DNA of 64,000 bases from Prevotella sp. (GCA_017554105.1 JAFZIY010000026.1:124001-188000), one strand, 5' to 3'; numbered from the stretch's first letter, positions 23,891 through 32,663 are shown. A program made the numbers and translations. The notes: a model not told the origin generated them from the letters alone.

Positions 23891-25077
23891 TAATGATGGA
23901 ACAACCTGACTCCAGTGAACGCACATGCGATGTCATACTTGTCACATGTCTCTATCACATTGTCGTCACGCACCGAACCACCGGCCTGTGCGATATACTG
24001 CACACCACTCTTGTGGGCACGCTCGATGTTGTCGCCGAAGGGGAAGAAGGCATCGCTGCCGAGTGCCACACCACTGTTCTTGGCTATCCACTCCTTTTTC
24101 TCCTCACGTGTCAGCGGCTCCGGCTTCTCCTTGAAGAACATCTGCCACGTGCCTTCGCGCAGCACATCGTCATAATCGTCACTGATATAAACGTCGATGG
24201 TATTGTCGCGGTCGGCGCGGCGGATATTGTCAACGAATGGCAGTCCCATCACCTTCGGATGCTGGCGCAGCCACCAGATGTCTGCCTTGTTTCCTGCCAG
24301 GCGCGTGCAGTGTATGCGGCTCTGCTGACCAGCACCGATACCTATTGCCTGTCCGTCCTTGACATAGCATACGCTGTTGCTCTGCGTGTATTTCAGTGTT
24401 ATGAGCGCTATGATGAGGTCGCGGCGTGCTGCCTCGCTGAAAGTCTTGTTCTTCGTAGGGATGTTCTCGAAGAGAGCGGGGTCGTCGAGACGAATCTCGT
24501 TGCGTCCCTGCTCGAAGGTGATGCCGAAACACTGCTTTGTCTCCACAGGTGCAGGAACATAGTCAGGGTCTATCTTTATCACGTTATACGTTCCCTTGCG
24601 CTTCTCACGCAATATCTGCAATGCCTCCTCGGTATAGTCGGGCGCGATGACACCATCGCTGACCTCACGCTTCAGCATCGTTGCCACCGCAGCGTCACAG
24701 GTGTCGCTAAGAGCCACGAAGTCACCATACGAACTCATACGGTCGGCACCACGTGCACGTGCGTATGCACAGGCTATGGGCGAGAGTTCTATCTTCAGGT
24801 CGTCAACGAAATATATCTTCTTCAGGGTGTCGCTGAGTGGCAGTCCCACTGCTGCGCCTGCAGGCGACACGTGCTTGAACGATGCTGCCGCGGGCAGACC
24901 GGTGGCGGCCTTCAGTTCCTTCACCAACTGCCATGAGTTCAGTGCATCAAGGAAATTGATGTAGCCGGGACGACCGTTGAGTACTTCGATAGGTAACTCG
25001 CCTTCCTGCATATATATTCTCGAAGGCTTCTGGTTGGGGTTGCAACCATACTTTAATGCTAATTCTTTCATGCTCAA
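23890..25077 (-). CDS. Stand-alone AICAR transformylase (PurH C-terminal domain only)
   Basis: 395 residues (393 if the second ATG is used). It corresponds to the AICAR formyltransferase part of PurH: ASFKHVSPAGAAVGLPLS (catalytic Lys-His), CAYARARGADRMSSYGDFVA, IALITLKYTQSNSVCYVKDG, GIGAGQQSRIHCTRLAG, and DAFFPFGDNIERAHKSGV. The N-terminal IMP cyclohydrolase (MGS-like) domain of bifunctional PurH (about 520 residues) is absent; the protein starts directly with the transferase fold. It should formylate AICAR with 10-formyl-THF, the next-to-last step of purine synthesis. A separate cyclohydrolase or a full PurH must exist elsewhere. Confidence 0.9.
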   Translation of the reverse strand: MSMKELALKYGCNPNQKPSRIYMQEGELPIEVLNGRPGYINFLDALNSWQLVKELKAATGLPAAASFKHVSPAGAAVGLPLSDTLKKIYFVDDLKIELSPIACAYARARGADRMSSYGDFVALSDTCDAAVATMLKREVSDGVIAPDYTEEALQILREKRKGTYNVIKIDPDYVPAPVETKQCFGITFEQGRNEIRLDDPALFENIPTKNKTFSEAARRDLIIALITLKYTQSNSVCYVKDGQAIGIGAGQQSRIHCTRLAGNKADIWWLRQHPKVMGLPFVDNIRRADRDNTIDVYISDDYDDVLREGTWQMFFKEKPEPLTREEKKEWIAKNSGVALGSDAFFPFGDNIERAHKSGVQYIAQAGGSVRDDNVIETCDKYDIACAFTGVRLFHH

Positions 25078-25128
25078 TAAAATGTGATTTCTTTCTTTTG
25101 AGGGTGCGAAGTTACAAATAAAAAAACA

Positions 25129-25152
25129 AAATCCACGATGTTTCGTGGATTT
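25129..25152 (-). terminator. Terminator after the secreted 372-residue protein gene
   Basis: 10-base stem AAATCCACGA (25129-25138) with TCGTGGATTT (25143-25152), T runs on both sides, so it can work in either direction. Confidence 0.8.
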
Positions 25153-25159
25153 TTTAACG

Positions 25160-26278
25160 TTAGAAAGTCAACTTATGCCAAATGGGATTCACCTCCCTCA
25201 CATCACCCAACTTCGCAGTTGCCTTCTCACCCTCCTCAATAGTCAGTGGCTTGTCACCCTCACGTGAATATTCCACATCCAAGCCTTCTGTCTCCATATT
25301 AAACGAGGCATTATAGTAAATGCGGTCGACGACGTCACTGTTTTGCAGCAGCACATAATTGGCATAGAACGCTCCTGTGCCGGCACTGCCTGCCACGATT
25401 ACGCCATGATTGGTGATGTTGCCCTTTATCTTCCAGTTTTCCGTCGTTATGAGTTTTGGATTTCCCGCACCCATACAGTAGAATGCGCCGTCTGTGTCAT
25501 CCTCATTGCGAAGCCACAGTTCAGGGATGCCGTCCATATCGATGTCAATCAAAGCGAACTTTGTGAAGTCAAAGGGCATCTCACCCACATCCTCCTTATA
25601 AAGGTCAATCATATCGGAATAGCCAGAGAATGCCGTTCCACCGCGCACGAGATTCATTCCATCCCATGTATAGGTTGTTCCAAGTACGTTGTTCCAACCT
25701 CCGATATGCTCGTTGACAATCACCTCATCACCCTCTTCGGACAGTTTCATCGACATATACCCCACCTCTGTCTCAGGCACAATGCTCTCGGCAAACTCCA
25801 CCTCCGGGACAAGTTTGCTGTTGTCGGGACTGAAGTCATAGAATGCCATCACGGACTCAGCGGCATCTGGCGCGCTTATGTTAACGGCGAAGAAGCGGTG
25901 CCCGTTGCTGCGAATCCATGTGCGTGCCTCCATCCACGGCGCTTCGCCGACGCCGATAGACTCCAGGAAGTTGCCCGACTTGCTGATGTTAACGTAAGAG
26001 ACGGCATCGATGCCGCTGTTCATCTTATTGAATTTCTTGGGATTGTCGTTCTTTAGCAGCGCCATGTCTCCTGGCTCTGTGCGCCACACCTCATTGAATG
26101 CCCTCACGAGTTGTGTCACCGTAGGTGCACTGACATTCTTCGGCAATGCTATCTCCTGCGTCTTCCACTTCGCATTGATGTCTGAGAACGACATATACTG
26201 TGGATTATTCTGCGCATAAAGTACCTGTAAGCATACTGTAGCAACAAACAATGTCAATGTAACAGCGATTCTTTTCAT
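25160..26278 (-). CDS. Secreted hypothetical protein
   Basis: 372 residues, family not recognised. Signal peptide (ends VLYAQ). The N-terminal half is mixed; about residues 225-265 contain FALIDIDMDGIPELWLRNED, an acidic loop like the calcium-binding repeats of FG-GAP/VCBS or dockerin-type modules, which suggests metal binding. The C-terminal third is beta-rich. Monocistronic between the aquaporin and AICAR transformylase genes, with its own -7 box and terminator. No sorting domain or lipobox. Confidence 0.75.
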   Translation of the reverse strand: MKRIAVTLTLFVATVCLQVLYAQNNPQYMSFSDINAKWKTQEIALPKNVSAPTVTQLVRAFNEVWRTEPGDMALLKNDNPKKFNKMNSGIDAVSYVNISKSGNFLESIGVGEAPWMEARTWIRSNGHRFFAVNISAPDAAESVMAFYDFSPDNSKLVPEVEFAESIVPETEVGYMSMKLSEEGDEVIVNEHIGGWNNVLGTTYTWDGMNLVRGGTAFSGYSDMIDLYKEDVGEMPFDFTKFALIDIDMDGIPELWLRNEDDTDGAFYCMGAGNPKLITTENWKIKGNITNHGVIVAGSAGTGAFYANYVLLQNSDVVDRIYYNASFNMETEGLDVEYSREGDKPLTIEEGEKATAKLGDVREVNPIWHKLTF

Positions 26279-26305
26279 AAGTCTAAGTTATTTGATTAAT
26301 TGGTG

Positions 26306-26313
26306 CAAAGATA
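26306..26313 (-). promoter_or_regulatory. -7 box upstream of the secreted 372-residue protein gene
   Basis: TATCTTTG on the minus strand about 28 bases before the ATG; -33 element unclear. Confidence 0.5.
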
Positions 26314-26384
26314 GTTCTTTATTTTCATATTACATAAGAATCCATCCCATTTTTTGACGGTCGTTACAAGTGGCATGAAAAAAA

Positions 26385-26419
26385 GGCATCCAAAGCGTCA
26401 TTTCTGAGCCTTGGATGCC
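26385..26419 (-). terminator. Terminator of the aquaporin gene
   Basis: Minus strand: 26408-26419 pairs with 26385-26396 (GGCATCCAAGGC/GCTTTGGATGCC, one mismatch), then TTTTTTTT. Confidence 0.88.
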
Positions 26420-26445
26420 ATTTACCTTGATATTATGTTTAGAAA

Positions 26446-27129
26446 TTACTTCTCTTCTGTGTCAACAGCCTTCCAGATAAGAGCTGCGATAGCACCACCT
26501 ACTAATGGACCAACGATGAAGATCCAGAGGTTTGTCAGTGCTGTGCCACCCTGGAAGAGAGCAGGACCGATAGAGCGTGCTGGGTTCACTGATGTTCCGG
26601 TGTAACGGATGCAGCAGAGGTGAACTAGGATAAGGCTCAGACCTATAGCAAGACCTGCGAAGTTGTTTGTTGCACCGTTGGTCTTTGCTGTAGCGCCGAG
26701 AACAACGAGAACGAATACGCAAGTGAAGAAGATCTCTGCAAGCAGACCGCCCAAAGCAGGAATAGTGCCTGCACCGTTAGCCTGAAGGTCGTTAGCACCT
26801 GTTCCCTCAAGGCCTGCCGAGGTGGTAAGAGCATAGAGGATAGCAGAACCAACAATAGCGCCAATTACTTGGAAGAGGATGTACATTCCTGCATCTTTTC
26901 CGTTCATACGTCCACTGAGGAACACACCAAGAGTGATTGCCGGATTGATATGGCAACCAGAGATGCCACCGATAGTGTAAGCCATTGCTACAACAGCAAG
27001 ACCGAATGCGATGGCCGTTCCAACTACTGTTTCAGGATCGCCGTTATTGCAACCCAAAGACACTGCTGCACCGCAGCCCATGAGAACCAGCACCATTGTG
27101 CCAATTGCTTCTGCTAAATACTTTTTCAT
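26446..27129 (-). CDS. Aquaporin (MIP family), AqpZ-like
   Basis: 227 residues, six hydrophobic helices. Both pore motifs are present: GCHINPAITLGVFLSG in the first half and TSVNPARSIGPALFQGG in the second, with the selectivity-filter arginine after the second NPA. The N-terminus AEAIGTMVLVLMGCGAAVSLG is typical of bacterial aquaporins. The lack of the larger glycerol-facilitator loops favours water transport across the inner membrane. Monocistronic with its own promoter and terminator. Confidence 0.95.
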   Translation of the reverse strand: MKKYLAEAIGTMVLVLMGCGAAVSLGCNNGDPETVVGTAIAFGLAVVAMAYTIGGISGCHINPAITLGVFLSGRMNGKDAGMYILFQVIGAIVGSAILYALTTSAGLEGTGANDLQANGAGTIPALGGLLAEIFFTCVFVLVVLGATAKTNGATNNFAGLAIGLSLILVHLCCIRYTGTSVNPARSIGPALFQGGTALTNLWIFIVGPLVGGAIAALIWKAVDTEEK

Positions 27130-27177
27130 TTGCTATTATTTTTAAGAGTTAAAACATATTTTTCTAAAAACACAACG

Positions 27178-27208
27178 CAAATTTAATACTTTTATTGCAA
27201 ACTTCCAA
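27178..27208 (-). promoter_or_regulatory. Promoter of the aquaporin gene
   Basis: Minus strand TTG (27206-27208) and TAAATTTG (27178-27185), 20-base spacer. Confidence 0.7.
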
Positions 27209-27297
27209 CAAAAATCCAAAAAAAATACAAATTTTTCTTTATTTTAGTTTATTTGGAGGGTATTTTAGTTAATTATTTGACTCTTTTGATAACATTT

Positions 27298-28851
27298 TCA
27301 ATAACAATCGAAGTAATTGAAGTCTGCAAATGAACCCGGGGCTCTGCCCTGAGTAGCATACATTCCTACTATAACACCTGTAAATCCACCAGCAACCTCA
27401 GTGCTTAGGAGCATGCAATCGTGAGAGGTCAGCGTCTGCCATGAAACACCATCGAAAGAATAGTCGAAGCGATAGCGCTGTTCGTCGGCAACAATGCGCA
27501 ACTTCACCTTATTATGGTTGCCGATGACATACATCTGGTCGTCTTCCATCGACTTCAGTTTAGCATGCAGATGCACCACATAATGGTCGCCATGACGGGC
27601 GACGAAGAAGTCCATATGGCCGTCATTAATCTGATACAGGGACAGACCTGCCGTCTGACCTGGCTTGTAATTGCTGATCTCCACCTCCGTCTCTACCGTC
27701 ATGCGAGCACTCTCCTGACGTCTTCCAACAAAGGTGGGACGGTTGTTCTCGGTCAGCGAACCCGCTCCAAAGAGCCTCAACTTACCATCCTTCTGCTCGT
27801 AGTTGCTGACAATGGGATTCTGCAGATGCACCCACTCAGGCGATTTAAGGTCTATCTTTCTGTGCTGTTGACGTGGCTTTGCTGCAAATGGTTTCAATGG
27901 AAGCGTAGTGGCTTTCATCAAGGTGTCAATAGGTTCACCGCCGTTCACCACGGGCCATTCGCCCTCTTTCCACTCCACCGGGGCGAGATATGTCTCGCGA
28001 CCGAGGTGATGATACGAGCCGTTCATATGACGATAGGCAAGGAATACTATCCACCATGAGCCGTCAGGAGCCTGCACGAAGTCACCATGACCAGTGCCCT
28101 GAACCTGCTTTGTCTGTCCTTTCACATTGCAGTTGGTAAGTATCGGGTTGTCGGGATTTGCCTCATACGGTCCGTAGATGTCACGGCTGCGGGCGATGGT
28201 AAGCCTATGTGCCAGTTCCGTTCCTCCCTCAGAGATAAGAAGGTAATACCATCCGTCCTTCTTGTATATATGCGGTCCCTCGGGATAACGCCCGCCAGTG
28301 CCTCGCCACAGCGGACGACTCTCTGTGAGTTGCTTTCCCGTCTTCGGGTTAATCTCACACAACCAGATGCAGTCGCCAGGATTGCTCATCATGTAACACT
28401 TGCCGTTCTCCCAGAACAACGACGGGTCTATGCCATCCTGTTTCAGCCATATCGGTTCGCTCCACGGTCCCTCGGGCTTCTTTGCCGTCACCATGAAATT
28501 GCCTCCATTGCCCACATTCGTGGTTATCATATACCATAATCCGTCGTGATAACGCAGCGTCGGTGCATATATGCCCTGCCATGAGGTGACGCCTTTCAGC
28601 GGCAACTGACTCTCACGCGTCAGCACATTGCCCACCTGTTCCCAGTTTACGAGGTCACGCGAATGATATATAGGTACGCCGGGGAAACACATGAACGAGG
28701 AGTTCACGAGGTAGAAGTCGTCACCAACACGACACACCGATGGGTCCGGATGATAGCCTGGAATGACTGGATTGGCAAAACTCTTCGTCCTCTGCGCCAC
28801 CATCGGGACAACAAGCATCATAGCAAGCAATACAAGAAACAGTTTTTTCAT
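27298..28851 (-). CDS. Glycoside hydrolase family 43 (beta-xylosidase/arabinofuranosidase type)
   Basis: 517 residues from ATG 28851, which opens a signal peptide (to VPMVAQ); the open frame upstream is AT-rich non-coding DNA including the promoter. The five-bladed propeller (about 25-320) shows the catalytic residues: base Asp in NPVIPGYHPDPSVCRVG, pKa modulator in DGIDPSLFWENGK, acid Glu in RYPEGPHIYKKDGWYYL. The C-terminal 190 residues are the beta-sandwich found in two-domain GH43 xylosidases (GLSLYQINDGHMDFFVARH; YRFDYSFDGVSWQTL). Expected role: removal of xylose or arabinose from xylan-type glycans. No SusC/SusD neighbours, so not a standard utilisation locus. Confidence 0.93.
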   Translation of the reverse strand: MKKLFLVLLAMMLVVPMVAQRTKSFANPVIPGYHPDPSVCRVGDDFYLVNSSFMCFPGVPIYHSRDLVNWEQVGNVLTRESQLPLKGVTSWQGIYAPTLRYHDGLWYMITTNVGNGGNFMVTAKKPEGPWSEPIWLKQDGIDPSLFWENGKCYMMSNPGDCIWLCEINPKTGKQLTESRPLWRGTGGRYPEGPHIYKKDGWYYLLISEGGTELAHRLTIARSRDIYGPYEANPDNPILTNCNVKGQTKQVQGTGHGDFVQAPDGSWWIVFLAYRHMNGSYHHLGRETYLAPVEWKEGEWPVVNGGEPIDTLMKATTLPLKPFAAKPRQQHRKIDLKSPEWVHLQNPIVSNYEQKDGKLRLFGAGSLTENNRPTFVGRRQESARMTVETEVEISNYKPGQTAGLSLYQINDGHMDFFVARHGDHYVVHLHAKLKSMEDDQMYVIGNHNKVKLRIVADEQRYRFDYSFDGVSWQTLTSHDCMLLSTEVAGGFTGVIVGMYATQGRAPGSFADFNYFDCY

Positions 28852-28879
28852 AAGGAAGACAATATTGATTATGTTTCTG

Positions 28880-28911
28880 CAAAGATACAATAAAAAAGGT
28901 GTATGACCAAA
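28880..28911 (-). promoter_or_regulatory. Promoter of the GH43 gene
   Basis: Minus strand TTTG (28908-28911) and TATCTTTG (28880-28887), 20-base spacer. It lies directly downstream of the first small-RNA-like terminator. Confidence 0.7.
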
Positions 28912-28918
28912 AAAACAA

Positions 28919-28982
28919 TAAAAAAAGGAGTACCGCCGTACTCCAACCTTGTTAACCTTAAATCTAATACTATGAAAAACAC
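28919..28982 (-). ncRNA. Candidate small RNA, copy 1
   Basis: Minus strand: promoter at 28987-29017, then about 40 conserved bases including TAGTATTAGATTTAAGGTTAAC, then a terminator stem GGAGTAC-GGCG-GTACTCC (28927-28944) running into TTTTTT. The same arrangement recurs at 29203-29268 with one stem base pair swapped. Length about 60 nt. No protein-coding capacity on this strand; on the plus strand a 7-codon frame (MKNTLQR) occurs in both copies but is explained by the promoter sequence. Confidence 0.6.
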
Positions 28983-28986
28983 GCTG

Positions 28987-29017
28987 CAAAGATAATAACA
29001 AATTATCATACTTGCAA
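28987..29017 (-). promoter_or_regulatory. Promoter of small-RNA candidate 1
   Basis: Minus strand TTG (29015-29017) and TATCTTTG (28987-28994), 20-base spacer. Confidence 0.65.
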
Positions 29018-29202
29018 GAGTTTTTGTTATAAATTATAAGAAAAATCGATATTAATTGATTTATATCAAGCAAATAAGGTCAAATAAGTTATAAACCCAC
29101 ACTACGACACGTCCCTACTCCACCGTTTGAAAGCGGAGAAAAACGTCAAGAATAAAGAGTTGCTGATTTGTAAAATCTAGTGTTCTTCGTATTATATGGA
29201 CA

Positions 29203-29268
29203 TAAAAAAAGGACTACCGCCGTAGTCCAACCTTTTTGTTAACCTTAAATCTAATACTATGAAAAACA
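29203..29268 (-). ncRNA. Candidate small RNA, copy 2
   Basis: Second copy of the unit, 284 bases from the first. Minus strand: promoter 29274-29304, conserved body, terminator stem GGACTAC-GGCG-GTAGTCC (29211-29228) and TTTTTTT. Compared with copy 1 the stem has C-G in place of G-C at one pair (compensatory change) and the linker has two to three extra A. The remaining gap 29305-29488 contains GGGGTATGGGTT-type short repeats (29432-29470) and nothing else recognised. Confidence 0.6.
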
Positions 29269-29273
29269 CGATG

Positions 29274-29304
29274 CAAAGGTAATTGTTTCCGCACACAGCT
29301 GCAA
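29274..29304 (-). promoter_or_regulatory. Promoter of small-RNA candidate 2
   Basis: Minus strand TTG (29302-29304) and TACCTTTG (29274-29281), 20-base spacer. Confidence 0.65.
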
Positions 29305-29488
29305 GTATTATAATAAAATAATATCGAAAATCGTGCATTTCTTGACATAAATCAACTGAACACGTACTTTTTGCGTCAATAAAAATCTAAATCGTTACAT
29401 TTGTTACGCTTTTTCTAACGAATGCGAAATATGGGGTATGGGTTGGGTTAAAGGTTATGGGGTATGGGTTATAGGTTATGAAATAAAG

Positions 29489-29524
29489 TAATAGTTGTTC
29501 CCTCCGATGAGGGAACAACTATTA
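29489..29524 (-). terminator. Terminator of the 1001-residue PEP-synthase-like gene
   Basis: Perfect 16-base stem, 29489-29504 with 29509-29524 (TAATAGTTGTTCCCTC), loop CGAT. 25 bases beyond the stop. Confidence 0.8.
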
Positions 29525-29549
29525 CAAAAAAAATTGTGTTCAATTAGCG

Positions 29550-32500
29550 TCAATTTGCGGAGACATCAGTCCTTGGCAGGAGAACGACTCCTTCCTGACT
29601 CATGCCGTCCATCATTATCTTCAGCGGACTGTCGAAGCGCACATGGCGGACGTACTGCGTCTCCTCGATAGCAGGCATCGAGTCGAGCAGTGCCTGCTGA
29701 TATACACCGTCACCAGTATAGGCGTTCACAGTGAAGTAACCCACTCCGAAACTGGTAAGGTTCTGGAAAAAGTGCGTTCCCTGCGAAGGGTCAACATGAT
29801 AGTTCTTCAACGCAGCCTCAACAATGAGTCGTGCCGCAGAGATATGTGGCCACTTGACAGGAATGCCGAGCCAATAGTCGCTGGAGCCCCATCGTCCCGG
29901 ACCAATCAACACATAGTTCTTGCCCTCGTCGAGGAACTTATGGTTGATGCGCTCAATATCCTCCGCGATGGCAGGGTTGTTTATTGCCGAGAAGTCCTCA
30001 CCAGCCTTGACATACACCACATCGACAACGTCCTCAGAGATTCCATGTCCCAGTGAGTTGTGTGAGCGCAACAGGCACTTGTCGTCAGGAATTGACTCAA
30101 GGTCTTCATCGAGCACCTGCTTTGAGTCAACTATAGGACGTATCTGCAAGAGGTAGAACTCACCGGTGCGGTCATCGTTTACATTGCATGCAAACTCTAT
30201 CTCCACAGGCCGGCGCATGCTCTCAGCACCGTACTTCATCGATATCTGCAGAATCTCGGGAAGTGGGAAGATGTCGTGCTGCAACACACCGTTCATGCTG
30301 ATTATTTTGCGTCCTCCCTCGTAATAACCGTCACGAATCACCTGGTCGTAGGGGTCGTATGTGGAGGCGATATACCTCAGCGAGCCATCTTTGTCTGCCT
30401 CACGGACCTTCAGTTTCAGGATGTTAAAGCCATCGTCAACCTTGAACTCATGACTCACATTGTCCATGTCAAGGGCATAGAATTTCGTCTGTGTCTCCTT
30501 CAACGCTATCTCCATGTCACTCATCTGCATCACCTGAGTGGGATGATAGGGGCTGACACGCAGCGTCAGACCACCGTCAACGATATACTTACCGAGTCCC
30601 AGTGCCAATGACGCTATTCCCTCGTCGGTTGTCTCGTCACCCACAGGATAGTAGTTGAGCGAGCGCAGCACACCACTGATGTTAGGATAGAAATGCGAGC
30701 CATACTGCTTGCCCACAACCTCCTGAAGTATCACCGCCATCTTCTCCTGGTCGATGACGTTGGACGTGGCGGTCATATATGCCTTGGAGTCGCGGTAGTA
30801 CACCGAGGCATAAACGCTCTTTATGGCAGCCGCAAGCATCTGCAACATCTGGTACTTATCTTCAAGATAAGGTATCATATAGGTGCTATAGATACCTGCG
30901 AACGGCTGATAATGACTATCCTCCAGCAGACTCGACGAACGTATCGCGATAGGACTCTTGGTCGCCTCGAAGAAAGTGAAGAAGTCGGCGATATAGGTAT
31001 CAGGCAACTGTGCACGGAGGAAATGCTTAAGTATCTCCTCGTCGGGAGCATCGCTCAATGCCACATGATACAGGTTGTTCGACTCCATGAACTCGTCGAA
31101 GACATCGGTACAGAGCACCACCGTCTTGGGAATCATCACTTTGGCATTGTCAAACTGGTTGAACTCCGGGTGTCTCTTGATGACGTTGTCGAGGAATGCC
31201 AGTCCACGTCCCTTGCCTCCCAGCGAACCGTCGCCGATGCGGGCGAAATGGCTGTAGGAGTCGAAACGGTCGCGACGGAACAGTGCCACCACGCCCTGAT
31301 TCTTCATGTGACGATACTGTACGATGGCATCGAAGATTATCTTTCTATGGGCATCCACATCCTGCAACTTATGCCACGTCACCGTTTTCAGGAAGGCTGA
31401 AACAGGGAAGATGGCACGTGCCGACAGCCATCGGCTGACGTGATTGCGCGAGATATGGAACAGCATCGAGTCGTTTGGAATGGTGAAGATATTGTCCTGC
31501 AGTTCCTTGAGGTTGCTGATGCGGCGTATCTCCTCGCGCGTCACAGGGTCACGGAAGATGAAGTCACCAAAGCCGAAATGCTCTTCGAGGATATGGCGCA
31601 GGTCGATGTTCATCTTCTTCGAGTTCTTATCGACGAACTTAAAGCCCTCTGCAAGCGCACGCTCGCGGTTCTCCGTCTCCGAACTCTCCATTATCAGCGG
31701 CAGGTATTCGTCGCGACGGCGTATCTCCTCGAGCAACTTGAATCCTGCCTCAGGGTCTTTCTCCAGCACATGGGCATCGCGGTCACCGCCCTTCATGGGG
31801 AAACGGCAGTCGGAAATGACGCCCAGGGTGTTGTCGTGGTACTTTTCGTAGAGCGACATTGCCTCCTCGTAGTTACGGGCAAGCACCACCTTTGGGCGTC
31901 CGCGCATACGCATCGTGGCACTGTGCGGGTTTAGTGCCTCAGTGGCGAAGCGTTGGCTCTGCGCCAGTATATAGTTGTAAAGGTTTGGCAGCACGCTACT
32001 GTAGAAACGTATGTTGTCCTCCACGAGGAGAATCATCTGCACTCCAGCCTCCTTGATGTCGTGTTCGATATTCATCTTGTCCTCTATCAGTTTTATGATA
32101 GAGAGGATGAGATTGGTGTTACCCAGCCAGCAGAAGATATAGTCGAAGACACTCATGTCCTCGTTCTCAATGCGGCGGGTGATACCATGACTGAACGGGG
32201 TGAGCACGACGCACGGCACATCAGGGAACTTTGCCTTCACATCACGCGCCACGGTGAACGCATCGTTATCGGCATTACCGGGCATACAGATCACAAGGTC
32301 GATGCTCGTGGATTTCATCACCTGCTCAGCCTCTTCCGTCGTTGACACCTGCGTGAACGTTGGTGGGTAACGGATGCCCAGTTCTGTGTATTCGTTGAAG
32401 ATTTTCTCATCCACGCGTCCGTCGTCCTCCAGTATGAAGGCATCGTAGGGATTCGCCACGATGAGAACGTTGAAGATGCGTCGTGTCATCAGGTTCACAA

Positions 32501-32555
32501 ACGACACATCCTTCAAGATGAACTTGTTCCACTGTTGCGGAATATTGTTTTCCAT
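29550..32555 (-). CDS. PEP-synthase-like ATP-grasp protein with two N-terminal receiver-like domains
   Basis: 1001 residues. Residues about 28-155 and 172-345 resemble response-regulator receiver domains. The second keeps the acidic pocket (LLVEDN), a phospho-acceptor Asp (GVISDCRFPMKGG) and Lys (FVDKNSK); the first has lost the Asp (LVICMPGN). Residues about 435-810 form a PPDK_N-type ATP-grasp (GDGSLGGKGRGLAFLDN, SPIAIRSSSLLEDSHYQPFAG, FYLLQIRPI). The last 190 carry LIGPGRWGSSDYWLGIPV and DPSQGTHFFQNLTSFG. There is no phosphohistidine swivel domain and no PEP/pyruvate barrel, so it cannot be a full PEP synthase. Homologues occur in Bacteroidetes; the biochemical role is unknown. Monocistronic. 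Confidence 0.85.
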   Translation of the reverse strand: MENNIPQQWNKFILKDVSFVNLMTRRIFNVLIVANPYDAFILEDDGRVDEKIFNEYTELGIRYPPTFTQVSTTEEAEQVMKSTSIDLVICMPGNADNDAFTVARDVKAKFPDVPCVVLTPFSHGITRRIENEDMSVFDYIFCWLGNTNLILSIIKLIEDKMNIEHDIKEAGVQMILLVEDNIRFYSSVLPNLYNYILAQSQRFATEALNPHSATMRMRGRPKVVLARNYEEAMSLYEKYHDNTLGVISDCRFPMKGGDRDAHVLEKDPEAGFKLLEEIRRRDEYLPLIMESSETENRERALAEGFKFVDKNSKKMNIDLRHILEEHFGFGDFIFRDPVTREEIRRISNLKELQDNIFTIPNDSMLFHISRNHVSRWLSARAIFPVSAFLKTVTWHKLQDVDAHRKIIFDAIVQYRHMKNQGVVALFRRDRFDSYSHFARIGDGSLGGKGRGLAFLDNVIKRHPEFNQFDNAKVMIPKTVVLCTDVFDEFMESNNLYHVALSDAPDEEILKHFLRAQLPDTYIADFFTFFEATKSPIAIRSSSLLEDSHYQPFAGIYSTYMIPYLEDKYQMLQMLAAAIKSVYASVYYRDSKAYMTATSNVIDQEKMAVILQEVVGKQYGSHFYPNISGVLRSLNYYPVGDETTDEGIASLALGLGKYIVDGGLTLRVSPYHPTQVMQMSDMEIALKETQTKFYALDMDNVSHEFKVDDGFNILKLKVREADKDGSLRYIASTYDPYDQVIRDGYYEGGRKIISMNGVLQHDIFPLPEILQISMKYGAESMRRPVEIEFACNVNDDRTGEFYLLQIRPIVDSKQVLDEDLESIPDDKCLLRSHNSLGHGISEDVVDVVYVKAGEDFSAINNPAIAEDIERINHKFLDEGKNYVLIGPGRWGSSDYWLGIPVKWPHISAARLIVEAALKNYHVDPSQGTHFFQNLTSFGVGYFTVNAYTGDGVYQQALLDSMPAIEETQYVRHVRFDSPLKIMMDGMSQEGVVLLPRTDVSAN

Positions 32556-32581
32556 ACGTCTATCTTAAAAATGAAGCATGG

Positions 32582-32589
32582 CAAAGGTA
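32582..32589 (-). promoter_or_regulatory. -7 box of the PEP-synthase-like gene
   Basis: TACCTTTG on the minus strand 27 bases before the ATG. Between it and the divergent CotH promoter lies a 7-base hairpin AAACACT/AGTGTTT with a T run (about 32604-32632). Confidence 0.5.
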
Positions 32590-32663
32590 CAATATAAAAA
32601 TGAAAAAACACTGCTTTGAGTGTTTTTTTAAACTCTATACATATTATTATGGCAACTTTTTTG

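Noticed and set aside
23778..23945. Longer start for the 66-residue protein (122 residues)
   Set aside because: The added part translates a GC palindrome (PTPDPSPREG) and overlaps the AICAR transformylase 3' end.
28972..28995. Seven-codon reading frame (MKNTLQR / MKNTMQR) conserved in both repeat units on the plus strand
   Set aside because: The same bases form the minus-strand -7 box and transcript start; hairpin plus T run also fit only the minus strand.
28852..29073. N-terminal extension of the GH43 protein
   Set aside because: It would cover the promoter, the small-RNA candidate and its terminator; the signal peptide begins at 28851.
26869..32345. Polysaccharide utilisation locus around GH43
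   Set aside because: No SusC/SusD-like pair or hybrid two-component regulator is nearby.
29550..32555. Annotation as phosphoenolpyruvate synthase
   Set aside because: The phosphohistidine swivel domain and the PEP/pyruvate barrel are absent; only the ATP-grasp part is shared.
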